Assembly: GCA_018267545.1 (NCBI GenBank)
Contig: JAFDYG010000477.1
Location: forward strand, 38,846 to 102,845
Source: Bacteroidota bacterium
Lineage (GTDB): Bacteria > Bacteroidota > Bacteroidia > Chitinophagales > Chitinophagaceae
DNA length: 64,000 nt
Reading direction: 5' to 3'
Shown here: piece after piece, positions 26,251-37,100 of the stretch
How the letters are laid out: every line of letters begins with the position of its first letter
Position numbering within the stretch: the stretch's first letter is position 1
Program-made: the position numbers and the translations under genes
The notes under the pieces: model-generated
Seen by the model: the letters and a program-made list of their open reading frames with translations, nothing else
Told to the model about the DNA's origin: nothing
The model's database searches: none

Positions 26251-27666
26251 ATGTCCAAGAAACTGGCCTTATGCCTGACGGCATTCCTATGCCTTGTGGG
26301 TACGCTTTGTTCTGCGCAATCACCCGATTCCGCCGCGGCAAAACTCTTTAATCTCCCTTCCCGATTCATCGAACGCGTCCAGCAGCGTACCAGCCGTCTT
26401 GACGCACAGCTGACCCGTCAAACGGAGAAGTACCTGCAGAAAATGGCCAAAAGAGAATCCCGCCTCAAATCCCGCCTCTCCAAAGTCGACTCCGCCGGAG
26501 CACAAACCCTATTCGCCGGCACTAAAAACCGCTACGCCGCCCTATTACAAAAAATTCAAACCGATACCGGTAACGCCCACATGCGCCCCAGCGGAGCCTA
26601 CCAGCCCTACGTCGACTCCATGCAAAGCATGCTAAAATTCCTCAACCAGGACACCCGCTCCATCCAGCAGCTGCAAGCCAAAATGATTGACGCCAACCAG
26701 GCCAAAGCCTACATCCAGGAGCGCCGCCAGCAGATCGGTCAATACATCACCCAGCACGCCAACGCCCAGTCGCTATTAGGCCCAACCTATTCCGGCATGA
26801 AGCAGGACGTTTACTATTACTCACAGCAATTACAAGAATACAAATCCCTCTTCAACGACCCCGACCGCCTGGAACGCAAGGCCCTTTCCCAGCTGAACCA
26901 GCTGCCCGCCTTCCAGTCGTTCATGAAAACCCATTCCCAGCTCGCCGGCCTCTTCGGTCTCCCCGGCAGCAGCACCCCCGCCCAGGCCCTTGCCGGTCTC
27001 CAAACCCGAGACCAGATCTCCCAGCAGGTACAGCAGCAAATCACCTCCGCAGGCAGCGGAGGAATGGAATCGTTACAATCCCAGCTTCAATCCGGTAAAT
27101 CTCAGCTCGACAGCTATAAGGACAAGCTCGAAAATCTCGGTGGCGGCACGACCGACGCCGATATCCCCTCTTTCCGCCCCAACGACCAAAAAACAAAAAC
27201 CTTCTGGAACCGCCTCGAATACGGCGCCAACTTCCAAACCACCCACAGCACCTACTACTTCCCCGTCACCACCGACCTCGGCCTCTCACTCGGCTACAAG
27301 CTCGGCCGCGGCAACATCATCGGCATCGGAGCCAGCTACAAAGTCGGGTGGGGTAAAGACATCAACCACATCGCCTTCTCCAGCCAGGGAGTCGGCCTTC
27401 GCTCATTTCTTGACATCAAGCTTAAAGGCAGCTTCTCGGCTACCGGCGGCTTCGAATATAACTATGCCACCCCGTTTACATCCTTGCAACAACTACAGCA
27501 GGTTGAACACTGGACAAAAAGCGGCTTAATCGGCATCAGCAAAACCGTCTCCATGAAAAGTCGATTCTTGAAGAAAACAAAGATGCAGCTGCTCTGGGAT
27601 TTCCTAAGCTACTCGCAGGTGCCGAGGACACAGGCGATTTTATTCCGTATTGGTTATACTTTATAA
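26251..27666 (+). CDS. Exported coiled-coil protein with C-terminal barrel-like domain
   Basis: 471 residues with a signal peptide (MSKKLALCLTAFLCLVGTLCSA). Residues of about 30-310 are predominantly helical and rich in Gln, Lys and Arg (RVQQRTSRLDAQLTRQTEKY and similar), the look of a long coiled coil. The last 150 residues switch to amphipathic beta strands (LEYGANFQTTHSTYYFPVTT, DLGLSLGYKLGRGNIIGIGA) suggesting insertion in the outer membrane. Family not recognised. The stop is 12 bases before the giant YD-repeat gene, so it probably leads that operon and may anchor or export the large products. Base composition changes from C-rich to mixed within its last roughly 120 bases. Confidence 0.6.
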   Translation: MSKKLALCLTAFLCLVGTLCSAQSPDSAAAKLFNLPSRFIERVQQRTSRLDAQLTRQTEKYLQKMAKRESRLKSRLSKVDSAGAQTLFAGTKNRYAALLQKIQTDTGNAHMRPSGAYQPYVDSMQSMLKFLNQDTRSIQQLQAKMIDANQAKAYIQERRQQIGQYITQHANAQSLLGPTYSGMKQDVYYYSQQLQEYKSLFNDPDRLERKALSQLNQLPAFQSFMKTHSQLAGLFGLPGSSTPAQALAGLQTRDQISQQVQQQITSAGSGGMESLQSQLQSGKSQLDSYKDKLENLGGGTTDADIPSFRPNDQKTKTFWNRLEYGANFQTTHSTYYFPVTTDLGLSLGYKLGRGNIIGIGASYKVGWGKDINHIAFSSQGVGLRSFLDIKLKGSFSATGGFEYNYATPFTSLQQLQQVEHWTKSGLIGISKTVSMKSRFLKKTKMQLLWDFLSYSQVPRTQAILFRIGYTL

Positions 27667-27678
27667 TTCCGTTATAGA

Positions 27679-30600
27679 ATGTTTAGAAAACTTTTTTGTG
27701 CTATTGTCTTTTTTGGGAGCATTAGCTTCTCTGTACGGTCGCAGGATAGCACCGATATTATCGGACATATATCGATTGCCTCGCCGACCGCAGGTTCGCT
27801 TGGTAAATTCGGAGATATTCCCGTTGGGTACCATACAGGTGTTCCCGACATCAGCATTCCTATCTATACGATTAAATCGGGCTCTCTTCATCTGCCGATT
27901 GGTCTCAGCTATCATGCCTCGGGGCTCAAGGTACAGGAGACTGCCGGCTGGGTAGGGGCGGGATGGGCGTTAAATGCCGGGGGGATGATTACCCGAACAG
28001 TTGTCGGCATGCCGGATGATAGAGGGTTTTCGTCATCGAACGTACTAAAGGGGCATTATACCGATTATGGCTTTAACAACTACTATGCTACTGTGGATAT
28101 GGCCACAGTAGATCATTACATGAACAACGGCTTCTATGACGGGGAGCCGGATCTTTACTTTTTTAATTTCAACGGCTATTCGGGGAAGTTTTATTTTAAT
28201 GACGACCGAACTCCGATGATCGTTCCCGAGCAGGATTTCAAGATTCAACCTTTTCTGAAGTCGGATACCGGATTTGTCGGCTTTATCATTACCACCCCGG
28301 ATGGGGCTCAGTATTACTTTGGCCAAACCGGCAATACCGGTTCCGTAGTCCCTATCGAGATTACCAATCCATTTACCTTAGGCTCTGGACCCTCTAATAC
28401 TACGGCGGCAGTTTCGTCTTGGTATCTGAATAAAATAGTTTCGGCGGACGGCATGGATTCGATAAAGCTCAGCTATCAGCAGGAAAGCTACAGCTATAAT
28501 ACGGTCGAGATGCATCCTGTGGTAAGCAGCGATTACCTGCAAATCAACAATGGCTATGAGATTGAAAACGGACTTCATTTGGTTAAGAACCTGGTGCAGG
28601 GTATGCGGCTAAGTCAAATCTCCTTTGCTGACGGCGTGGTGAAATTTACCCCTGCCGCTTCGCCAAGGCAGGACCTTTCCAGCAGCGGCGGTGTGTTTAC
28701 CAATCTCTCGATGACAGATGAGGACAACACAAGCGCTTACGCTTTAGGTAGTATCACTGTCACCGACAATAAAGGGTTTTGTAAAAAGGATAGTCTTTTT
28801 ACCGGTTACTTTCACGACAATACTACTACTTTGGCCGGCAGCTATTGGTCTTCCTACAGTTCTTATAATTTTCATACGGATGCCTACCGGCTTCGCCTGG
28901 ATAGCATCCAGGAAACCACCTGCGATGCGACGCTGAAAATACCTTCTTATACATTTTCCTATTTTTCGGAATTTGTTCCGCGGCGGTTGAGCTTTGGTAT
29001 CGATCATTGGGGATATTCAAATGGGGAAACTAACAATACGGGTTTGGTGCCAACGCTTACGATCATTGCCGCGGGAACCCCTTCTACCCTTGCGGGGGCA
29101 AACCGGGATGCGGCCTGGCCGGCTATGCGGGGCGGCAGCTTGAATAAGATTACGTATCCTACCGGAGGATCTTCGACCTTCGATTTCGAACCCAAGAATA
29201 TCTATACGTTTTATCATACTGTTTTGGAAGATTCGACTTTGAGGACCTATAATGCGCACGGTTTTGGGCAAACTTCGACTACCTTTCAAACCTTGTCGTT
29301 TACCGTTCCGGAGAATGGCGGGAATTGTACCGTCCATGTAAATAATCAGTCGAGCAATGCGCAGCCGGACTTTTTTATATTAAACAGCAGTAATGTTCAG
29401 GTTTACGGTTCAGGCTTTGTGTCTACCAGCGCAGTTGCTACGATTAGCCTGCCGGCGGGCAATTATACAGCAACCCTCAGATTTCAAAATGTTACTGCGT
29501 CGGAGTTGCTGGGCGGAGCAACCGCGAGCGTTTCCCAGTTTCGAAATATTCTGCATACGTTTACGCAGCCCGTAGGAGGACTGCGAATAAAGAGTATAAC
29601 CAATAAGGATGCAGTCACGTCTAACGACATAGTGACAAACTACAACTATACGGGAGGCGGTAGCCAGACCACGGGTGTTTTATATAGTATCCCGGTATAT
29701 GCGCAGATAATACGCAGTGATATATTTAATTTGGTTTGGGGGCCAACCAGTACCATTTATTTGGGGGGCTGCGTGAGTCCCAACTTTGCTGGTTTGTCAA
29801 ATGCTCTTATTGCTTATTACAGTCCCGGGAGCATTCAGCCGCTCAATACGGTACAGGGAGAAAACTTTGGCTACAACGAGGTCGATGTTTCGCAGACCGG
29901 AAATGGCCACAGTGTCTATCGATACTACGGCTCGAATTTATGGAGCAATAGTATTAATGATGTATGCGTGAGAACGTTGGACCAAACCGGAATATGTAAT
30001 ACGAATATTCCCAATTATCCTGCCCCTCCGACGCCTTTTGAATACATGCGGGATGAGCTTCAGTATGAAGGGCAGTTCAACGAAGAAGGGCATGTGATCA
30101 AAGAAACGAATCATTTTCCTGTCTATCAGGCCAATCCTATAGTGACTTTCGGGCATAAGAATGTCGTTGTTAAGAATTATGCCTCTTACACCGAATACGG
30201 ATTGCAGACAGCCAGAAAGGTCAGCGATAGTTCTTCGTCAGCCTTATACGACCTGGCAACGGGAGTTCAGATTACGACGACCAGCGCCAGCTATTATGGC
30301 TCTCCCTATCATCATCAGCCGACCAGGATAACGCAGTCCACGTCCAAAGGGGAGACGATTGCTACCAATACACGTTACGCTATGGATTTCAGGATCGGCG
30401 ACTGTGACGCCATTCCGGACAGTCTGGCGTATTATCAAACAGCGATACACAATGACTCGGTCTGGTTGTACTCCCATATCGATGCGTGCAGCCCACAGAC
30501 GACCGGCATAGACAATTGCCGCCTGGAGGTATTGAGACAGTTCAGGACGATGCTATCGCAGGACCGGATTAACTTTATCCGGTATCGGAGGCGCAGCTAT

Positions 30601-32745
30601 GCGGCAGATTCGGCCAATCTCCAGGCTAATTGTTATATGACGGCACAAGGAGGAACCGATGATTACCTCATCCCAATTCTCCGTTTGCAGAAAGAATACA
30701 ATAATGCTCCTATCGAAGTTAGCCGTTTCAGAAAAAATAAATTGCTGGGAGCAAGCTTTACGAAATATGTCAATTCGGTGTCACCCGCTGGTTTTGCCTA
30801 TCCCGGAAAAATGCAGCTGATCAATCTTTCTTCCCCTTCGACAAGCTTTTCCGATGCAGTCGTATCTGAAAATACGGTAGTTCGGGATAGCCGGTACCTG
30901 GATGAGACCCAATATGCTTTTAGCGACGGTAATTTGTTACAATCGAAAGCGCATGACGGCATTGTAAATGCCTATATATGGGATTATAGCAATAAGCATC
31001 CGGTTGCAAAGGTCGTCAACGCTTCCGCGGGTGATGTTGCTTATACCAGCTTCGAGGCGGAAGGTACGGGCGGCTGGAATGTAGGCTCTACGGTAAGAAG
31101 CACATCGGGAGCGATAACGGGACGTCAGTCTTGTCTGCTGAGCAGCAACACCATTTCAAAAACCGGGCTTAGCGCATCGAATATTTACACTGTGTCCTAT
31201 TGGACGAAAAATGCTGCGCCGTTTTCTATTGCCGGGACTATGTCCGGTTATCCAAGGAAAGGTAAAACGGTCACCTTTAACGGAGCCAGCTGGACCTTGT
31301 ATATGCATAAAGTTACGGGTCAAACCACTGTTTCCTTTTCGGGCAGCGGCTACATCGATGAGCTGGCACTTTATCCGGCTACGGCACAAATGACGACCTA
31401 TACCTATGACCCGCTTATCGGGATGACGAGCCAGACTGACCCGGCAGGCCGGATTACGTATTATGAGTACGACGGGCTGGCTCGTCTCAAGCGCATCCGT
31501 GACCAGGATTATAATATTCTCAAGACATATGAGTATCAGTATGCGATACAGGGGAGCTGTGGCCCCAATTGTTACGGTATAGCCATGCAGACTTTTGCCG
31601 GTAATAATACGCCAGGCTATCCTGTGGGAGTATTTAATGTGCATGGTAAGCTGTTGGGCAATGCGACTGATGCGAGCGGGTATGTGAGCCTTTGGAACAG
31701 CGATACAGCGGATGTTGCGCTGGGTACTTTGGCGACGGGCACAGATAATCTGCACTTCTATCTTTCCCTCAATAGTGGAAAAGTACTGCCATCCGGCGTA
31801 TTTGGCTGCCGTTATTATCAGTACGATCTGGCCTGGAATAAATTTGACGGGGTGAGGTTCGATAATGGAGTATATGTTGATTTTGGGGATGGTACAGGAA
31901 TGCAGCTGCCAAGAACGGCGGTTGATACTCCGGCTGTATTGCCGCCTAATACGATCAGGGATGGCTTCTTTGACCCGTTCGACCAGATTTGGTGGTTTAT
32001 CCACTCATATCCCGATACGAGTGTCAAGACGCTTACTTTCTATCATAACGATCAGAGCGAAGCGATCTACTTCGATAATGCGCGCAGCCCTGCGGAGAGC
32101 ATGACGAAGCTGCGCAATTTCCGGGGGAATATTCCTCAGAGCGCGGGCAGCATCGGCGGCACCTGTGAGCAGAATGCTACGGCGCTTAGCGTGGCGGGGA
32201 TTAGCAATTGGAATGGCATCAGCACGATTAAGTCCTTTGCGTTGAGAACAGGCGACCTGGTCACTCCCTGTCTGAATGTCGGCTATGCCCAGGATTTTAT
32301 GAGCAATAACCGGGGACTGCTGGCCATCAATACAACCCAGCCGGCGTATTTCGGTTCGGGCTGTAGGGACACAACCTTTAAGCTGAGCCGTCTCAAGAGT
32401 GACTGGAACACCTACTTCACCCAGCTGCAGGAAGTGTCGATATCCGACGAGCACTGGAATAGGGAAGACTTGTCTTCACTGATTCATCTCAGGACTTTCC
32501 TGCTGATTTCGGGTAACGACGAGCATTCCAATACTCCTTCTCCCGGCTATCACATGAATGCCATACCTGCGGCGACGCTGGATAATGCCATCATTCAGAT
32601 CGCAGCAGGGGCCGGGCAGTATATAACGGGTGGCAGCATTGTTTTATATCCGGGGGGAACTACCCGGACTTCAGCGAGTAATGCAGCAGTGACGCTTCTG
32701 CGCTCTAAGGGATGGCGTATCACGATCGACGACGTATTGCAATAA
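27679..32745 (+). CDS. Giant exported YD-repeat protein (SpvB/TcaC-like N terminus)
   Basis: 1688 residues with a signal peptide (to about residue 21). The N-terminal block GKFGDIPVGYHTGVPDISIP, LPIGLSYHASGLKVQETAGW, VGAGWALNAGGMITRTVVG is the hallmark of large Bacteroidota YD-repeat proteins related to the SpvB/TcB shell. YD repeats are clear near residues 1240-1290 (TYTYDPLIGMTSQTDPAGRI, YYEYDGLARLKRIRDQDYN). No RHS core end or toxin tip follows. Instead about 390 residues of distinct C terminus include a DFGDGTGMQLP PKD-like patch and leucine-rich-looking segments (LSRLKSDWNTYFTQLQEVSI, LSSLIHLRTFLLISGN). It could be the shell partner of the RHS protein or a surface adhesin; the function is not established. 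It sits in a five-gene operon. Confidence 0.7.
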   Translation: MFRKLFCAIVFFGSISFSVRSQDSTDIIGHISIASPTAGSLGKFGDIPVGYHTGVPDISIPIYTIKSGSLHLPIGLSYHASGLKVQETAGWVGAGWALNAGGMITRTVVGMPDDRGFSSSNVLKGHYTDYGFNNYYATVDMATVDHYMNNGFYDGEPDLYFFNFNGYSGKFYFNDDRTPMIVPEQDFKIQPFLKSDTGFVGFIITTPDGAQYYFGQTGNTGSVVPIEITNPFTLGSGPSNTTAAVSSWYLNKIVSADGMDSIKLSYQQESYSYNTVEMHPVVSSDYLQINNGYEIENGLHLVKNLVQGMRLSQISFADGVVKFTPAASPRQDLSSSGGVFTNLSMTDEDNTSAYALGSITVTDNKGFCKKDSLFTGYFHDNTTTLAGSYWSSYSSYNFHTDAYRLRLDSIQETTCDATLKIPSYTFSYFSEFVPRRLSFGIDHWGYSNGETNNTGLVPTLTIIAAGTPSTLAGANRDAAWPAMRGGSLNKITYPTGGSSTFDFEPKNIYTFYHTVLEDSTLRTYNAHGFGQTSTTFQTLSFTVPENGGNCTVHVNNQSSNAQPDFFILNSSNVQVYGSGFVSTSAVATISLPAGNYTATLRFQNVTASELLGGATASVSQFRNILHTFTQPVGGLRIKSITNKDAVTSNDIVTNYNYTGGGSQTTGVLYSIPVYAQIIRSDIFNLVWGPTSTIYLGGCVSPNFAGLSNALIAYYSPGSIQPLNTVQGENFGYNEVDVSQTGNGHSVYRYYGSNLWSNSINDVCVRTLDQTGICNTNIPNYPAPPTPFEYMRDELQYEGQFNEEGHVIKETNHFPVYQANPIVTFGHKNVVVKNYASYTEYGLQTARKVSDSSSSALYDLATGVQITTTSASYYGSPYHHQPTRITQSTSKGETIATNTRYAMDFRIGDCDAIPDSLAYYQTAIHNDSVWLYSHIDACSPQTTGIDNCRLEVLRQFRTMLSQDRINFIRYRRRSYAADSANLQANCYMTAQGGTDDYLIPILRLQKEYNNAPIEVSRFRKNKLLGASFTKYVNSVSPAGFAYPGKMQLINLSSPSTSFSDAVVSENTVVRDSRYLDETQYAFSDGNLLQSKAHDGIVNAYIWDYSNKHPVAKVVNASAGDVAYTSFEAEGTGGWNVGSTVRSTSGAITGRQSCLLSSNTISKTGLSASNIYTVSYWTKNAAPFSIAGTMSGYPRKGKTVTFNGASWTLYMHKVTGQTTVSFSGSGYIDELALYPATAQMTTYTYDPLIGMTSQTDPAGRITYYEYDGLARLKRIRDQDYNILKTYEYQYAIQGSCGPNCYGIAMQTFAGNNTPGYPVGVFNVHGKLLGNATDASGYVSLWNSDTADVALGTLATGTDNLHFYLSLNSGKVLPSGVFGCRYYQYDLAWNKFDGVRFDNGVYVDFGDGTGMQLPRTAVDTPAVLPPNTIRDGFFDPFDQIWWFIHSYPDTSVKTLTFYHNDQSEAIYFDNARSPAESMTKLRNFRGNIPQSAGSIGGTCEQNATALSVAGISNWNGISTIKSFALRTGDLVTPCLNVGYAQDFMSNNRGLLAINTTQPAYFGSGCRDTTFKLSRLKSDWNTYFTQLQEVSISDEHWNREDLSSLIHLRTFLLISGNDEHSNTPSPGYHMNAIPAATLDNAIIQIAAGAGQYITGGSIVLYPGGTTRTSASNAAVTLLRSKGWRITIDDVLQ

Positions 32746-32768
32746 ATAAATGTAAGGTTATAAATATC

Positions 32769-34181
32769 ATGAATATGAAACAGATTCTGGGAATAGTAGT
32801 TTTGTTGATGGCTTTGACGATAGGTCTGCAAGCTCAGACTACCGTCAGCTTTAACTTCTCCAAGGCGGCGCAGCCTGTGTCCGGGTGGATCAATGTAGTT
32901 GGCGACCCTTCGACCGGTGTCAGAACGGCAACGGACGTGAGCAGCGGAATGTCCATCAGCTCGATCGCAACGGCTAATTGGTCCTCTTTCTTCGGGACCA
33001 GCGCATTCGACGGAGAGGGCCCTTCCAATGGCACCTTTTTCCCTGCAGGCGTTATGGTCAATGAATGGCTTCAGTATGATGGTAGCCTGGCGGCTTATAA
33101 TGCCGCTGTTCCACAGCTTAAGATCAGCGGATTGGATACAACTCATACGTATACCTTAAGGATGGCGGGAAGCTCGACTAGCCCGCTAAGCCAGAACCCA
33201 ACCCGGTACACCATTGCCGGTCGTACGGTATCGAGCTATATTGACGTCAACAATACCAATAACACAGCTAATGGGGCCACTTTCAATCCTATCGCACCCG
33301 ATGTGAACGGAAATATATTCATCTATGTGAATACGGCCAGCGGGTCCCAGGCCGCGGGTATCAGCGGGGTACAGGTAATTACGGAGACCTTGACCCACTA
33401 TCCTCCGGTTGTCATGATCACTTCCCCGCAGAACAATGATATCTTGGCCGAAGGCGGTAATGTGGTAATAAAAGCAAACGCCACCGAGCAAAATGGCGTA
33501 GTGACCAAAGTGGAGTTTTTTGCCGATGGGAACAAACTTGGGGAGGCACTCTCGGCCCCATATACATATACCTGGGTTAATCCTGATGCAGGCCATTATA
33601 CAATTACAGCCAAGGCTACGGACTATGTAGGCTTTACCAGCTCGATGAGCATCAATATCAGCATTGAGCCGTTGGATGGTTTCTGGTCCATGAGCGGCAA
33701 CATCAACGCCAACGCCGACAGCAATTTTCTGGGCACCGTCGATACCAACAGGCTTGCCTTCCGTACCAACAATGTGGAACGGATGAGCATCCTAAAGGAT
33801 GGCTCGGTAGGCATCGGCACCAAGGACACGTACGGCTACAAGCTGGCGGTAAACGGTACGGCTATTTTCACGAAGGTCCGCATCAAAACCGCGGGAACCT
33901 GGCCGGACTACGTCTTCAAGAAGGGGTATAAGCTGCGGGAGCTGCCTGACCTGGAGCGCTACATAGCCGAGCACAAGCACCTGCCGGGTATTGCGAGCGA
34001 AAGCGAGGTAGGCCGTAAGGGCTTCGACATGGGTGACCACCAAAAAGTGCTGCTGGAAAAGGTGGAAGAGCTGACTTTGTATCTGATCGAGGAAAACAAA
34101 AAGCTGAAAGAACAGAATGAACGTCTTCTGCAGCAGCAGCGGGAAATCGACGAGCTGAAAAGACTGATCAAGAAAAAATAA
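32769..34181 (+). CDS. Exported Ig-domain / tail-fibre-like coiled-coil protein
   Basis: 470 residues from the ATG at 32769, where a signal peptide begins (MNMKQILGIVVLLMALTIGLQA). Order: a beta-rich N-terminal domain (about 25-205); a bacterial Ig-like domain (VMITSPQNNDILAEGGNVVI to SINISI, about 215-300); a short stalk motif LAFRTNNVERMSILKDGSVG / YKLAVNGTAIFTKVRIKT; and the Bacteroidota tail-fibre-type end block (WPDYVFKKGYKLRELPDLER, HKHLPGIASESEVG). A charged C-terminal coiled coil (about 425-470) follows. Such ends usually trimerise. It lies between the two YD-repeat genes, 23 bases after the first and directly abutting the second, so it is likely a structural partner. Confidence 0.65.
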   Translation: MNMKQILGIVVLLMALTIGLQAQTTVSFNFSKAAQPVSGWINVVGDPSTGVRTATDVSSGMSISSIATANWSSFFGTSAFDGEGPSNGTFFPAGVMVNEWLQYDGSLAAYNAAVPQLKISGLDTTHTYTLRMAGSSTSPLSQNPTRYTIAGRTVSSYIDVNNTNNTANGATFNPIAPDVNGNIFIYVNTASGSQAAGISGVQVITETLTHYPPVVMITSPQNNDILAEGGNVVIKANATEQNGVVTKVEFFADGNKLGEALSAPYTYTWVNPDAGHYTITAKATDYVGFTSSMSINISIEPLDGFWSMSGNINANADSNFLGTVDTNRLAFRTNNVERMSILKDGSVGIGTKDTYGYKLAVNGTAIFTKVRIKTAGTWPDYVFKKGYKLRELPDLERYIAEHKHLPGIASESEVGRKGFDMGDHQKVLLEKVEELTLYLIEENKKLKEQNERLLQQQREIDELKRLIKKK

Positions 34182-37100
34182 ATGCTACTGACCATGCGGT
34201 ATAAGTCTTTGTTTGCATTGTTATTACTACAGGTAGCGGTATTGATTGGATATGCCCAGCCTTCCAACAAACCGTCTACGGAGACCCAGGTACGGGCTGC
34301 CGATACTGTGGCTCCTACTCCGTCAGGCTATGGTTCAAGCGGCCAGGTTCCGGTTATCAATTATGTGAGGGAGCGGGTTGCGATGGGGAGGATCACCGAT
34401 TCAGCTATATTCGATGGCGCAGGTTACCTGGATGTCAAGCAAGCGACGAGCTACTTCGATGGCCTTGGCCGGCCGTTGCAGACGGTGCAGCGTCAGATGA
34501 CGCCGGGAGGGACCCCTGTGGATATCGCGTCGCCTGTTATTTACGATGGCTTAGGTCGGGAAATCTACAAATATCTACCCTATGTTTCATCGACGGCGAA
34601 TGCATCAGATGGAAATTTTAAAACCAATCCTTTTGGCGATCAAAAGAATTTTTATCAGAATATCTACCCCAGTGAGCAGCCGGCGTATACCGGTGAGCAG
34701 GTTTATTACAGTCAGACGCATTATGAGCCATCGCCGTTGAATCGGGTGGATTCTACGTTCGCACCTGGGAATAGCTGGGCCGGGAAGAAAAAAGGGGTGG
34801 CTATAAAATATCTGGTCAATACAGCCTTAGACAGTGTTACCATTTGGACGATTGCGAACGACGCTTTGACCTATGCAGGCAATGACGTTTCTGTGAATAT
34901 TCCTGTGGCAGGAGGCTATTATTCAGCCGGCGAGCTTTATAAAACAATAACCATCGATGAGCAGGGACATGCCGTAGTAGAATACAAGGATAAAGAAGGG
35001 ATGGTCATTTTGAAAAAAGTTCAACTGGACGCTACAATCGCTGACGGATATATCGGTTACCTGGGATGGGTTTGCACGTATTATGTGTATGACCAGCTGA
35101 ATCAGCTTCGGTTCGTGTTGTCTCCGAAAGCAACGAATATCGCGCTGGCCAATGGCTGGAATTTATCCGCCGATACGATTGCCCTAAACGAGCTTTGTTT
35201 CCGATATGAGTATGATGTCCGGAAGCGGATGATCGGAAAGAAAATTCCGGGTGCAGGCTGGACATATATGGTGTATGACCAGCGCGACCGGCTTGTTTTT
35301 ACCCAGGATGCGAATGAGCGGTCGAAGGGGCAGTGGATGGGGACGCTTTATGACGGACTCAACCGGCCGGTTACTACGGGTATGATTACATATACAGGAA
35401 ATCGTGACCAGCTGCAGGTCTCGGTGGATGGGAGTACGGGGGGCGGTGTGGTAGGCGGTCTGCCGGTGTCCGGGAGCTCGCCGGCGGCGATTCCGTCGGA
35501 ATTGAGCCTTGTAGGGTTACAGAATGGAGATAAGAAGGCGACGGTGGGTATTACGCTGGACGATGGGTTTGACTCACCGGATGTGGTAGATTTTACAGGG
35601 GAGATTGTTTCGGGGGGAACGACAGGGGCTGCTTTTAGTGATACGGTTCAGGTAATGGATAATCCGGTTCCGTCCGGGAGTAATTTCGTCGCGTTGACAA
35701 TGACATTTTATGATGATTATACCAATGTTCAGGACAAGCAGTATGCGGTGGTTCCTAATTTTGGCTCCGGGTTGGATGTAGGAACCAATTTACACCCGGA
35801 GGTTGTTGTGGATGGAGCGACGCAGCAGACGGTGCAGACGACGGGGATGGTGACGACGATGAAGGTCCGGATTTTGGAAGACCCCTCGGATTTGACGAAG
35901 GGCAGCTGGCTGAGTACTACGTCTTTTTTTGACGATCGGGGTCGTACTATTCAAACGGTGAGTGATAATTATCGGGGTGGGAGGGATACGGTGAGTAGTT
36001 TGTATAGCTTTACCGGGCTGGTGCTCGCCAGCTACCAGGCGCATAGTAACCCGCAGGCTTCGGGGCTTATGAATGTTCATGTGAAGACTATATCGAGCTT
36101 TGATAATTCGAACCGGCTGCTGGAGGTTTATAAGACAATCAATGATGCGGATAGCACCAAGCGGCTGATTGTCCGCAATGACTATGACCAGATGGGACAG
36201 TTGAAGAAGAAGCAGCTGGGGCAAGTGGTGGATGGTAGTTTTCTGGAAACGCAGGACTATGCTTACAATATCCGTGGATGGCTAAAGGGCATCAATAAAG
36301 ACTATGCCAACAATGACAACAGTCATGGAGCTAACAATCGCTGGTTTGGGATGGACCTGAGCTACGACTGGGGATTTGGGGCGAATCAGCTCAATGGTAA
36401 CATTTCCGGCAACAAATGGCGGAGCAAGGGGGATGGACAGCAGCGGGCTTATGGATTTGGATATGACCCATTGAACCGGTTGCTTTTCTCGGATTTTAAC
36501 CAGTATACCGGAGGAAATTGGGATAAAACGGCAGGGTTGGATTTCTCCAGTATTATGGGGAATGGCAGTGACCCAGGTACTGCATATGATGAAAACGGAA
36601 ATATTAGAGCCATGCTTCAAAGCGGCTGGCAGCTGGGAGGGAGCCATCCGATCGATTCGCTATCTTATACCTACTGTTCTAGCAGTAATAAGCTGAAAAA
36701 TGTCATCGACGGCCGCAATGATCCCACCACAACGATGGGGGATTTTAGGACTTCATCGATCAGTCCTTATAATACGGGTAAGACAGCCTCGGCTGTGGAT
36801 TATGTCTACGATGCAAACGGCAATATGACTCGTGATTTGAATAAGGATATCGGTAGCCAGACTACAGATGGCATTATCTATAATCACCTAAACCTACCCT
36901 GGCAGGTGAAAGTACGCTCGGCAAGCGGGACGAAGGGAGCAATCACGTATATCTATGATGCGGCAGGAAACAAGCTGAAGAAGACGACGATGGATAGTGC
37001 GGGGAATCTGCAGACTGTTACCACCTATGTCGGCGGATTTCAATATCAGGGCAAACAATCTTTGAACTCCGGCAATCCTCCGGCGGATACCTTGCAGTTC

